Assembly: GCF_018991925.1 (NCBI RefSeq)
Contig: NW_024737042.1
Span: 19,964,795-20,028,794 of the forward strand
DNA: 64,000 nt
Direction: 5' to 3'
Origin: Homarus americanus
Taxonomy: Eukaryota; Arthropoda; Malacostraca; Decapoda; Nephropidae
The number at the start of each line of letters is the position of its first letter. The first letter of the stretch is position 1. The notes beneath the pieces were generated by a model. That model had not been told where the DNA came from. It searched no databases and saw nothing but the letters and a program-made list of their open reading frames with translations. The position numbers and the translations under genes were made by a program. Below, one piece after another: positions 9,900-19,690 of the stretch.

Positions 9900-11225
9900 A
9901 TGGCTGCTTGTGTCAGGACGAGGAACCAAAAATCCAGCCATCTCAGTCACTATCTTGGGTCTGGGAGAGAGCTCCTGAAGTCGGAGTTGCCTACATTGAG
10001 AGATGCTTTGAGATACGGTGTTTTAATCAGGCAAATCAGTGAAAAGAACCAGAGAACTTACACAAACAAAGACATTGCCAGTGATATGACCAAAGCTGTC
10101 TTGGCACAGTACACTCTGGCTAACGCTCAGTTCAAGCCTCCAGTCATAACAAGTCAGAAGAAGATTAGTGAGAGACTGCTAGCCAGTTGGGAAAAGGCAA
10201 GAGATATCTCTCTTGGGAGAGGAAAACTTGCAGTTAAAGACAGCTTTGCCAAGCAACTGGACCAGTTATTTGACATAATTACTTGCAAGTGCCCAATTGT
10301 TCTCTGTCCTGAGTTTGGATGCGATCGTGACTGTAAATCCGAGGCCCACATCTCCTGTATTTGCAAGAGTGAACTGAAGATTCCTGTGATCGAACTGGCA
10401 TTTGTCAAAGCACAGAGAGAGAAGACTGGCAGTATAGGGGCTCTCATGATTTCTAGCCAAGATATTCCGGAGTCCAAGAGACAGGAGGCTGCCACAGAGA
10501 GACAGAAGAGGAGAAGAGTTGCCGAGGAAAAGAGACTTGAGAAGGCCCAGGGTGAGGTAAAAAAGGCCGATGATTGGAGTCAAGCTGATTCAGAGTTTAA
10601 TGACTTCCCCATGGCTGATCCGAGTGCTGACCAGGAGAATGGTGACTTTGTCCCTAACCCAGAAAATAATGATCCCAAACCTTCCAGGCATAAGATTCGA
10701 AATAGGAAAGATATCCCGAGCATAGCTCTGGCCAGCATGCGACACCACACTGGTCTCAGAGAAACTGCAGAGATAGCAACAGCTGCCTGGATTGACGGTG
10801 GTTTGATAACACCTGATGATGTTCACCTGGTGATAGATCATAACAAAGTAAGGAGAGCTCAGGAGAAACTTGTCAGTAACCTAGAAGAGGAGTTTGATAA
10901 GGGGATAAGAGAAAATGGAATCAATTGTTTGTTCTTTGATGGGAGAAAGGATGACACTAAAGTGTTCATGAAAGTTGGAGATTCTGACAAGTTGTTCCCT
11001 GCCATGGTGAAGGAGGAACACTACTCCTGCTGCAGTGAACCAGGAGGGAAGTATTTGTGGCATTTCACTCCAGAGAAAGATGACATCAGGAAACCAGCTG
11101 AGATAGTGGCAGATAACATTGTGAACTGGCTCAGAGAGAGGAACGTAGACCAGACCCTGCAGGCCATTGGAGGGGACAGCACCAACACGAACACAGGGTG
11201 GCAAGGGGGGTCATACAGTGGATAG
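9900..11225 (+). pseudogene. hAT-like transposase, N-terminal part (frameshifted)
   Basis: Starts at ATG 9900 (context gcgATGG), residues MAACVRTRNQKS. About 440 residues. At residues 125-155 a cysteine-rich segment (CKCPIVLCPEFGC, then C and C-x-C) probably binds zinc. At 195-230 is a highly basic helix (RQKRRRVAEEKRLEKAQ), followed by an acidic linker. From 265 a transposase-like core ends in LQAIGGDSTNTNTG, where the aspartate is a candidate first catalytic residue. The frame is lost at a run of six G (11205-11210), where one G appears to be missing, and stops at 11225. The remainder is in the next frame. The family recurs in invertebrate genomes as uncharacterised proteins; I assign it to a hAT-like fold from the C-terminal motifs and the 8-bp duplication. 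Confidence 0.8.
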
Positions 11226-12304
11226 AGCGGAAGATTGGGAGGAAGCTGGTCTGGATTGTTTGTGACCTCCACACCAACGAGTTGCCACTCAGACATCTGA
11301 TCCAGGAGCTGGATGGCAAGACTCTTTCAAACAACAGATGGTCTGGTTCTCTTGGCAAGATGCTGGACTCTGCCACTGAGTTAGAAATAAATCCGAGCTT
11401 TGAAAAAATCACAGTTGGCCCTCCACTCGTTGAGCTTGCACATACTGTCATTGACAACCTGAGTACTGACCAGTACTATGGTTACATGATTTGCAGTGCC
11501 ATCAAAACTGGGGTCATGCCTGATAGACTTGCTTACCTGCAGATAGGTCCAGTCTCACATTCTAGGTGGCTCACAACGGCTCTCAGGTTCTGCAGAATTT
11601 GGGTCGCTCATCATAAACTGAAAGGGAACCAGCTTCACAACCTGAGACTTATTGTCCAATTCATCGTGAGTGTCTACTTGCCAAATTGGTTCAACACCAA
11701 GGTCAAGTCATCGTTCTCCGAAGGTCCGAGGCATGTTCTCTTCCAGCTTGAGCTCCTGAGGAGTCAGCCAAGGAAGGTTGTTCAGATTGTGGAGCAGACT
11801 GTGAGGAGATCTTCCTGGTATGCTCATCCCGAGGCAGTTCTGCAGACAATGCTCTGCAGTAAGGATGAGGAGGAGAGAAGAGTGGCAGTCAAAAAGATCT
11901 TGGATATGAGACTTATGAGAGGATCTGGGCATGACGAATCAGTTGGTGACGATTCCTTCAGGGCCAGGAAGACTCCTGAAGTCAATCTAGGTGCCAAGAC
12001 CCTCACTGATCTCATAGATCTTGATAACATCCAGGCTGGCAGTGAGCCCCCTCTTACCTGCAGCCTCACCAATGTTCAAATCAGAGCTTTCCTGGACAAC
12101 CCAATGCATGTCCCTGCCTGGCCCTCGCACACCCAGAGTATAGAGCGTTGTGTACAGCAAGTGAGCGAGGCCAGCAGTCACGTGTACAGCCAGGAGAGGA
12201 GGGAAGGCTACATCCGAGCTCAGGTGGTCAGCAGGGAGGTGATGAGTAGAAACAGAAGCAAGAAAGACATGTTCTCTATGGTGTGCAGCAACACCGGGTC
12301 GTAG
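11198..12304 (+). pseudogene. hAT-like transposase, C-terminal part (other frame)
   Basis: Continues the transposase in the +1 frame without any stop for 368 residues. WIVCDLHTNELPLRHLI resembles the hAT C-x2-H-x-LNL block, and PVSHSRWLTTALRF resembles the hAT TRWNSTY block. The end has PAWPSHTQSIERCV and EGYIRAQVVSREVM, a conserved tail in related invertebrate proteins. The stop is at 12302-12304 and an AATAAA follows at 12361. Only the G-run separates it from the first part, so the copy is otherwise intact over about 800 residues, which points to recent activity. A sequencing error in the homopolymer is possible. Confidence 0.8.
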
Positions 12305-12585
12305 TAGTAAAACCGGTTTTTGTATTTGATGATTTTGTTTTCTAAAGGAATATTAAATTTAATAAATGTGTCAAGATCATTCGTTTCACTATTCTGGATC
12401 AATTTCATCCTAATAAATTAACCTGTTACATTTACTTTACTTTAAATAAGCTATTTAGTGGTGTTGGTAAAAGGGTGGGAATACTGAATTTTCATAAGAT
12501 TTCAAGTTAAAATTTACCTAGCAAAAAATGAAAACTTTTCAAATCTGAAGATATCACATGATTCTGCACATAGAACTACATCATT

Positions 12586-12647
12586 AATACCATGGGCCGA
12601 TTTTTCAAACTCAAAATAAAAAATTCGCCTCCGTATGACACACCCTA
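12586..12647 (-). repeat. Right terminal inverted repeat of hAT-like transposon
   Basis: Read on the minus strand: TAGGGTGTGTCATACGGAGG, with GGCCCAT further in at 12592-12598. One mismatch to the left end in the outer 14 bases. Confidence 0.85.
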
Positions 12648-12655
12648 GTATCCAG
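12648..12655. repeat. Right target site duplication of hAT-like transposon
   Basis: GTATCCAG, identical to 9607-9614. Confidence 0.9.
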
Positions 12656-13020
12656 TATCTCGTAGAATGTTAATAACATATTTTACGCCGTCTGGAGACA
12701 AGGAGACGTGTCCGGGGAATTCATAGTTTTTGAAAAGGTCTTGAGGTGAGAAGTGATTAATTATTGGCCAGAGAGGTCTCACGCTTACCCTGATTAATTA
12801 TAGTTGGTAGTAGGAACCTGCACATCATTTTTACACTTTTGGTTTCTACTGCCACATGTCGGCCCACACCGCTGTCTATGATTGGCTAATTAGGTGATAC
12901 CCGAGAACGACCAATGTCAATGAGGGTGCTTCACGGCCTGTATGCTTATATAAGTTTTCTAATGTTTTTATTTACGATGTTTCTTTATATCAGTGTTATT
13001 TAGTATTGGTTGTTAAAACA
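12656..13020 (-). pseudogene. pol: Protease remnant of Gmr1-like Gypsy copy 3 and flank
   Basis: On the minus strand about 12770-12656 reads NHFSPQDLFKNYEF then VKYVINILRDTG, the start of a retroviral-type aspartic protease with the D-T-G active site. The hAT-like transposon is inserted directly after it. The remaining bases up to 13020 show no motif apart from AT-rich sequence, a CCAAT-like ATTGG near 12885 and a TATATAAG at about 12946. This places PR before IN and RT in copy 3. Confidence 0.65.
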
Positions 13021-13311
13021 TTATGCAATTGTTATTATTGACATTGTCTGACCGTAGTCCGACATGGGCCATTGCCTGTAGGCGGCCCGTTTGGTTGTTC
13101 CGGCTGGAGCTCCTGGAGCAGCCAGACCGGATTTGGGATTGGAGGTTGTCCTACCTGCAGATATGAAAGGATACTGCAGGTTGCAAGTGTGAGCGGACCC
13201 TCGGTCAGTGAGCGCTTACCACCAAACCCCCACTCTTCCACGTGGTCAGTTTCGGAGTGGCGCGCCCCCCGAACTGGGGTCCGCACTTGCTGGGGGAGGA
13301 TACTTCCTAAG

Positions 13312-13740
13312 CTATCTGGGTGGTGGGCATCGTGTGATGACCCGGAGAAGGTCATGAATGTGGTTAGTTTGGGCCTTTCGGGTTAGAGTGGCCGCTGTTG
13401 TGTGTTCTTCTTGGAAGTTTTGAATTCTGTTTCGGAGACTTTGTGTGACTTCGCAGTCGAGGAGATAGTGTTCAAGTGGGTTGGCTGCTGGCTCCTGACA
13501 GTAGGTGCATTCCCTGACGACATTTCCGATCGTCTGCCAGGAGCACTTGTACCCTAGTCGTAGTCGATGAAGGCTAACTTGGGTTTGTCTTGGTGTTTTC
13601 TTGTCCGCGAAAGGTGGTTTCCCTTTTGTAGCCGCCAGGTACCATTTGGCTGATTGGGAACCAGCGTTGAATGCGTGAAGGAAGCTCTTTTGGATGTGGA
13701 GCTTGGTAGTCTTTCTGAGGTGATTCTTGATCTGTTGCAC
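13312..13740 (-). pseudogene. LINE A ORF2 C-terminal domain
   Basis: A 142-residue frame with a Cys/His zinc-binding arrangement near its middle: ECTYCQEPAANPLEHYLLDC (C-x2-C-x9-H-x4-C). This domain is usual at the C-terminus of I-type LINE ORF2 proteins. It follows RNase H; the frame changes near 13755, and an in-frame stop near 13795 lies where the RNase H ends (DVAD*AAK), so the copy is inactive. Confidence 0.75.
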
Positions 13741-13793
13741 GCTTGCTGGAACTTGAAAGTGTACGCTTCTAAAACGATGGCTGCCTTGGCTGC

Positions 13794-14461
13794 TTAGTCT
13801 GCCACGTCGTTTTCCCCGATCCCTACATGACTGGGAATACAGTGTAAGACGACTGGGCGATTTTGTCTTTGGAAGTCATGTAGCTGTGGGAGGATCGAGG
13901 TTATGATGTGGACGTTGTCTCTTGGTTGACTGTGTTGGAGCGCCTGTCTGGCCGTTTTCGAGTCCGTGTGAATTATGATGGACTTGTTGTGTTGTGTTGC
14001 AGCGTGTTGTAGGGCCTTTGAGATTGCTACCAACTCTGTTTGTAGGGTGGAGCAGTCATTTGGGTGTAGAAGGCCGCTCCGGATGTATGATGTTTTGGGT
14101 CCACCGAGCCATCTGTGAAGTATGATGCTGCATCAGCCGGTGTCTCGGTGGCTATGGCTTCCAGAGTTATTCTTTTGGGGTCCTCCTTCTGGAGGTTGGC
14201 TTTGCTATCACCTAGTTCGGTAATTTTGAATGTGGCTGGTGGAGGGCTCCATGGTGGAGGAACTACGTAATCATTGTCTCGTATGTCATGGTTGTTCTTG
14301 ACGAGTGTTTCTGCTTGCAGGTGTCGGATGACCTCGCTTGCCTCGTGCGACCAGGTGGCCTCTAGCATTCTTTGGTCGAGGTGGAGGGAGGCACTCATTC
14401 GCGTTTTGGCAGCTGTGGGTTTATCTGATCTACAGATTTTGGCGAGGAGACCGGCTGTCAC
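13794..14461 (-). pseudogene. LINE A RNase H domain
   Basis: Two consecutive frames. The first ends with SYFTDGSVDPKHHTSGAAFY, which holds the first catalytic aspartate. The second has VAISKALQHA, then IIIHTDSKTARQAL (catalytic TDS) and LHCIPSHVGIGENDVAD (SHxGI-x-GN-x2-AD), the classical RNase H end. RNase H after the RT distinguishes I-type from Jockey and CR1 LINEs. A frameshift near 14030 separates the two parts. Confidence 0.85.
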
Positions 14462-14470
14462 CTGCTTGAC

Positions 14471-15058
14471 TCATACTACCAGGGGTGATAGTTCAGTATC
14501 CATTTGCAAATTGCAAGTTCTGGTCCACATGCGTGCTCCAAGCATGGTCCTGAGAGCATTATTTTGGATGACTTCTAGCTTAGCTATCTGGTCTTCTCTC
14601 AGTCCAATGAGTGCTGGAGCACTGTAATCTACCAGCGATCTGATGGCGGCCGTGTAGTAGGCTTTGAGCACGTGTATGTTCGCTCCTGCGGTTGTGCTGA
14701 TGAGCGATCTCAATATATTGTGTCTGCTCTTCGTCCTGTGCTTGAGATACTCGAGTTGCGGCTTGAAAGTTAGTTTCTGGTCGAACCAGATTCCAAGGCA
14801 CTGGTGGGTGTTGGTCCAGACTACTGGCGTGTTTTGTATGAACAGCATCTTGTCTGGTGTGTCTGTGTAGATGGCCATCGCTTTCGACTTGGCTGGATTT
14901 ATCTTGAGTCCAAGTCTGTTGCACTCCTCCTCTATAAGTTGGAGTGCGTGTTGCATGTTGGCTAGTCTGCTTGCTCCTCTTACTATGAGCTGTAAGTCGT
15001 CTGCATAGCAGAGGAGCTTGTCTGTTTGTCTAAAAGGAAGTCTGACTAGATTTTCCAT
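14471..15058 (-). pseudogene. LINE A reverse transcriptase, C-terminal half
   Basis: A 195-residue frame with the catalytic box LLCYADDLQLIV near its start, followed by EEECNRLGLKINPAKSKAM and HQCLGIWFDQKLTFKPQ, then the thumb region. The N-terminal half of the same RT lies at 21680-22194, with the Gypsy 15092-21678 inserted just after its GTPQGG block, so one RT is cut in two within its palm. Confidence 0.88.
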
Positions 15059-15086
15059 CAGGACATTGAACAGCGTTTTACTGAGG

Positions 15087-15091
15087 ATGCT
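15087..15091. repeat. Left target duplication of Gypsy 15092-21678
   Basis: GATGC, repeated at 21679-21683. A 5-bp duplication is usual for Gypsy integrase. Confidence 0.85.
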
Positions 15092-15421
15092 GGAGATGTT
15101 CGGGGTATTTTGTTCTAACTACAGGGGCGAACATAAACACCTGTAGAGTTCTGTAGGTTCTTATTGACGGATATATACAAGGTGCGCTTACAAGCGCGGG
15201 TAGTCCTTACACTCCTATAGGGGTCAACTGACCTCACTCTGACCTCTCAGGCGACATGTGGTAAGTGGTATACTAGCAGCTTTCAGATGTCGCCAGGCAC
15301 ATTTATCTAAGCGTGTGGTGACATGAAACAGGGGCATTGCCACACGCTACTGACTAGAGAAATAATGTGTATATATAGAGTACATACATGGTATACATAC
15401 AACATACATAATATACATACA
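15092..15421 (-). mobile_element. 3' LTR of RT-less minus-strand Gypsy
   Basis: 330 bp, starting TGGAGATG and ending ATACATACA on the plus strand (TG..CA). It matches 21348-21678 with roughly 11 substitutions counted by eye. Immediately inside, at 15422-15437, the minus strand has a polypurine tract containing about 14 consecutive G, so this is the 3' LTR of a minus-strand element. Confidence 0.92.
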
Positions 15422-15506
15422 CCTCCCCCCCCCCCCTCTATACGCTCATAGCAAAGTCTTGAGCGGACCTTTTCCTGTGGATCCGTTCTGAGCGTCAGGG
15501 GCTTAA

Positions 15507-15955
15507 TCACTGGGGGGGAATATGGGACTCAGCACTGGTGGCGGGGTCAGCAGAAGGTGTTGTTACGGGGCGGAAAAAACGGCGGTTCCTCCACCACACA
15601 CGACCGCTGGGTAACCGCACCTGGTAGTCCTGTGACCTGCCGAGACCCATGACTATGCCCACTTTGTCCCAACGTAGGGAGGTCGGGTTCTGGACACGGA
15701 CTTTGGTGCCGACACTCAACCTGGGGAGACGACAGGCGTGGTCGTTGTGGCGGGCGACGACGTCTTGAATACGTTCGGCAGCTCGGCGATCAAAATCCTC
15801 TGTCTTGGCCTGCCACTCCTTGGAGAAGGATTGAGGGTGAGGAGGGACACAAGAACGGAGGGGTCATCCATACAAGACCTGGGCAGGGGAGCGTCCGGTG
15901 TAATTGGGTGTGTTGCGGAGCTCAAGGAGACCCTGGTCGAAGGCCTCGCAGTCAA
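15507..15955 (-). pseudogene. pol: Integrase C-terminal domain of RT-less Gypsy
   Basis: Two frames (15955-15716, 15719-15507) after the integrase core. The second reads GTKVRVQNPTSLRWDKVG then VRLPSGRVWWRNRRFFRP, an SH3-like integrase tail that binds DNA in this family. It is followed by the stop near 15507 and the 3' LTR. Between core and tail the frame changes. Confidence 0.75.
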
Positions 15956-16592
15956 TATTCCCAGATGGGGCCACTTTGAGGATGAGGCGCTTCAGGGATT
16001 TGACAGCAGCACAGCGTGGCCGTTGGACTGTGGGTAATGAGGCAGTGACAACACAAGCCGGACTCCCCCATCGGTCGAGGAATGCAGCGAAGTCCCGGCT
16101 TGTGACCTGGGGCCCTCCGTTGGTTCGCAGGCACACAGGTACGCCCACGTAACGGAAGTAGTGGCGAAACTTGCTGATAGTGCCGGCAGACGTCGTATCA
16201 TTACCGCACTTGATGACAACCGGCCAACCAGAGAGATGGGCGACGATAACCAGGAAGGACTCTCCTGACACACAGAAAAAGTCGGCCGACACAGACTCAA
16301 AAGGGCGGGTGGGGTTGTCGTCACTCATGAAGAGTTCCTGCTGCTGGCTGGGTTGTAGTACTTGGGGGGGCTTACACGCCTGGACAGCATTGGAGATGTC
16401 GGGGTCGATGCCAGGCCGGAACACAGTCTGTCTTGCATGCCGTTTGGTGACCTCGGCTCCACGGGGACTGTCGTGAAGGCGAGCCAAGGCGTGGGGACGT
16501 GAAGCAGCAGGGACAACTACCGAAGGAGAGGTGTCACTGGCCAGAGGTAGGGGTAGGGCGGCAGCAGGGTAGTTGCTGGTCCCTTCGTGCAC
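15864..16592 (-). pseudogene. pol: Integrase core of RT-less Gypsy
   Basis: A 242-residue frame. FESVSADFFCVSGESFLVIV holds the first catalytic Asp and LRTNGGPQVTSRDF the second block, where the catalytic Asp position is Asn (TNGGPQ instead of TDGGPQ). The third block (glutamate) is disrupted. ELRNTPNYTGRSPAQVLYG closes the core. In an intact Gypsy about 1.5 kb of RT and RNase H would precede this; here the protease region ends only about 60 bases upstream, so RT and RH have been lost. Confidence 0.85.
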
Positions 16593-16759
16593 CCTGTTGG
16601 CATATTTTACCTCGAGGATCGGTGTTGGGAAGTCCTGGGAGACGATAGCAAACTCTTAGCAATGTCTGTAGGACAGCAAAGGAGTCGGGACACCATTATG
16701 CACGTCAATCCAGGCTTGACACGACCTGTTGCCAAAGGTGACATGTGCATAGAGTGAAC

Positions 16760-17788
16760 CTAGGGCTGGGGCCATGCTGGGGCCATCTGTGAACCATCTG
16801 CCGTGACGCAGAGGTCCTTGGGAGGCGGTCCTAGATCGCTTGGAGAGAGCCCAAAGCATTGCAAATGCTGGGGACCGATGACCGTAGCCTTAGCGCCGGT
16901 GTTGGGCAGCATCTCGAGACAGGATGACACATTGCCGTAGGTCACGAGGACGCTGACGTGCTGGGGGACTTTGGTCCTGGGACGCGAGGAGTATACCCTC
17001 CTAATACGGGTCGGGCTTTGTCCAGGGTAGTCGTGCCTCTGATTTGGCGACTGTGGGTGGCCCTCACTAGTGGAAGGGCGCTGCTGCTTCCGCCGACGCT
17101 GTCCCTTAGGTTTGTTGGTCGGACAACACTTGTCGTAGTGGCCCAGACGACCACACACATTGCACTGGACGTGTTTGGCTGGGCACCATACTGTAAGTGA
17201 CCAGTGGCCCTTGCGGTCACAACTGTCGCAGGTAGACTCGGCAGCTGGACACACCTGTGTTCCGTGCTGCCTACAACAGCTGTTGCAAAGGGAGCCGGGC
17301 GTGGGCATGGTGGGCGTAGGCGTTGGGGCAGACTTCTTGTCTTTCTTGTATTGGGACATAGCCCGTATGGCTGTAGGGGGAGCTCGCATGGCAGAGGTAG
17401 CACACCTGGCAGCCTCGTAGGAGCGACATACTGTCAACACATCCTTAAGAGGAGAGGAAGAGTCGAAGGAGGTGAGGCGTTGGACAAGCTCTTCATCCTT
17501 AACACCCATCTGGATCACCTGCTTCAACTGGGTCTCCTCGCACTGCTGGTGACTACTGGGACATATGTGTATCTCTTCCAAGGCTCTCTTGAGTCGTACG
17601 TAGAAATCATCAAAAGTCTCGCCCTCCATCTGTCTACAGCTAAACACTTCCCTCCTGTGGAGAGCTTCATTCCGCTGACTTTTGATGTGTCGTTCTAGAA
17701 CATCCAGTACCTCCTCTACAGACAACAAAGACGTCGGGTCACTTGCAACGTATGTTCCAACACATGCTGCGTTCCCAAAGACAGGCAC
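16760..17788 (-). pseudogene. gag-pol: Gag C-terminus, zinc knuckles and protease of RT-less Gypsy
   Basis: A 342-residue frame. Residues 35-150 are capsid-like (GETFDDFYVRLKRALEEI). A cysteine-rich part follows, with CNSCCRQHGTQVC, CDSCDRKGHWSLTVWC and CNVCGRLGHYDKCC; the last is a clear C-x2-C-x4-H-x4-C knuckle. A basic stretch (PKGQRRRKQQRP) is next. Near residue 295 CLEMLPNTGAKATVIG aligns with the protease active site, but the aspartate of D-T-G is Asn here, so the protease would be inactive. The protease is cut short near 16760. Confidence 0.82.
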
Positions 17789-18192
17789 ATACGTAGCTGA
17801 ATGAGTTTTTTGGGCTGTGGCAAGGTCTGGAGATCCACCATTGTAGCATAATCAGTCCACCGTCGCCGCCACTCACGAAAAGTCTGGAAAGTCTCATCAG
17901 GCTTCAAGGTGGGTGGGGGTTGGACAACCACTTTGGTAGAGGGCGTTGACGAGGTATCTGAGCCAGTCGGTACTTGAGTAGTGGAAGGGCCAAGGGCTTG
18001 ATTAGCAGTAAGGCTAGATATCAAAGCTGCAAACCGTACATTATCTTCCAATCTCCTTTGGTGGTCCTCAACATGTTTTTTCGCTTCGTCCTGACGCCCC
18101 TCCTCCCTCATAAGCTTTATCAGAGCAATTATCTCTGAGGACGAGGCTGAAGGTCGAGGGGTGTGGCTGGGAAAGGGTGAGGCGTCGCTCAC
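17716..18192 (-). pseudogene. gag: Gag N-terminus of RT-less Gypsy
   Basis: Starts with ATG at 18192, MSDASPFPSHTPRPSASSSE. A Lys/Glu-rich helical stretch (LMREEGRQDEAKKHVEDHQRR) resembles a coiled coil. Then DETFQTFREWRRRWTDYATM is a typical Gypsy capsid entry motif. It overlaps the next gag frame (17788), so one frameshift divides a single original Gag. Confidence 0.8.
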
Positions 18193-18987
18193 TGACTGGT
18201 GTTACGAGTTGGGGATTTAGAATATAGTTAAAAGTCTACCCGGATCCTAACAGGCAACAACAATAAAAAAACAAAGACAATCGGACTATAAAAGGGTAGA
18301 CAAAGGATGAGAGTTTTTGTTGTGTATAATAAAGTACCATAAATTCCTTAACAAAATATCCAGCTTCTTATAAATTACCCTTAACCATACTTAACCTAAA
18401 CATACGCAACATTGGCTTAACAGTATATACATATTTATACAACATACAACAAACAGAAGCAAGTGGAGGTGGGAGGCAATATAAGATTACAAAATACTCA
18501 AGTGCAGTGCTGAGATGGCTGACGAGTAAGGCTGAGTATTGAAGATGATGGTAGGTAGTCACTGTGCCGTAGGTTTCCAGGATAGGTGATCCTAGTGTGG
18601 TCACTTCCCAGAGTGAACTGAACTTTCCTCGATCTGGAGCTGATGAGGAAGACTTGGAGGAGGTGACGCAACAACCAGGATATGGAGAAGGGAAACCCAG
18701 GAGTAGTAACTAAGACTAGTCATACTAGGGTTTCGTCCCTAGATGGCGTTGCTCGTGGTGCTGGGTAGGTAGATCATGACAATAGATGGTGGGGTTCTTA
18801 ACACTGGTCATCCATCTCTGTAGAGCTGTCATCAGTCTGATTCATCCGGACGCTAGGGACACGGCTGCGTGAGGTCCGGGGCATAATTACTTTATCTGTA
18901 TATTGTATCTCAAATCAGTGTTGACCGGTCAGCCCGTCGTATCAACCAGATCTGAGACAACAAAATTAATTGAATACACAGATAAGT

Positions 18988-19095
<108 letters not shown>

Positions 19096-19479
19096 ACCGG
19101 TCGGAATTTACTGGACTTTAATTTCTCACTTGACTTGGGGTTTATTAAAATTAATAGATGGTAATGGCAGTGGAAGCGCCCCTTTGAGAAAAATCCCGAA
19201 CCAGCACAAGAACACTTAAATCTACTAAACAAAATGAATTGTCCGTGACCCGTGGAAGGATAGCGTCTGTGACTGGGATGAATGAGACACACTGTAAAAT
19301 TTAGACACTTATATTCCCTCCAACACTACAAACACAATCAAATAATGGTACACCAATATGCGCACCTCTTAACTTGAACTTAAAACACTACTCTGGGGAA
19401 TAAAAGTTATACATGATATAGAAATTATTAGAAACTCAGGCAACAATAAATTTAAAGTATTAAGGAATGTTGCTTGCAC

Positions 19480-19690
19480 ACATGAAACAGGCCTTAAGGG
19501 CTTTCACAAAATAATATCAGTCACTTAGGAAATGGTATTACAAAATAAGAAATTAACTTCTCTACAATGAATAAGCCTTAAGGGCTTTCAACAAAATAAT
19601 ATCAGTCACTGAGGAAATGGTAATAAAAAATAAAAAATTAAATACTCTACAATGAATAGGCCTTAAGGGCTTTCAACAAAATTATAGCAC
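19480..19690. repeat. Imperfect tandem repeat, period about 90 bp
   Basis: The block GGCCTTAAGGGCTTTCA recurs at about 19489, 19571 (as AGCCTTAAGG) and 19660, each followed by CAAAATAATATCAGTCACT or a shortened form and an AT-rich spacer with CTACAATGAATA. About 2.3 units. Confidence 0.8.

Larger units (their letters stand above)
9615..12647 (+). mobile_element. hAT-like DNA transposon, nearly complete
   Basis: A 3033-bp element. The left end reads TAGGGAGTGTCATA; the right end, on the minus strand, reads TAGGGTGTGTCATA. The inverted repeats therefore agree at 13 of 14 bases, and both ends carry GGCCCAT about 40-50 bases further in. It is flanked by perfect 8-bp direct repeats GTATCCAG. Inside is one long transposase, interrupted by a single frameshift, with an AATAAA at 12361. 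Known of the superfamily: hAT elements make 8-bp duplications and have short YAGGG-type ends. It sits in the protease of Gmr1-like Gypsy copy 3: the minus strand reads ILRDTG just to the right and the frame resumes to the left. Confidence 0.88.
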
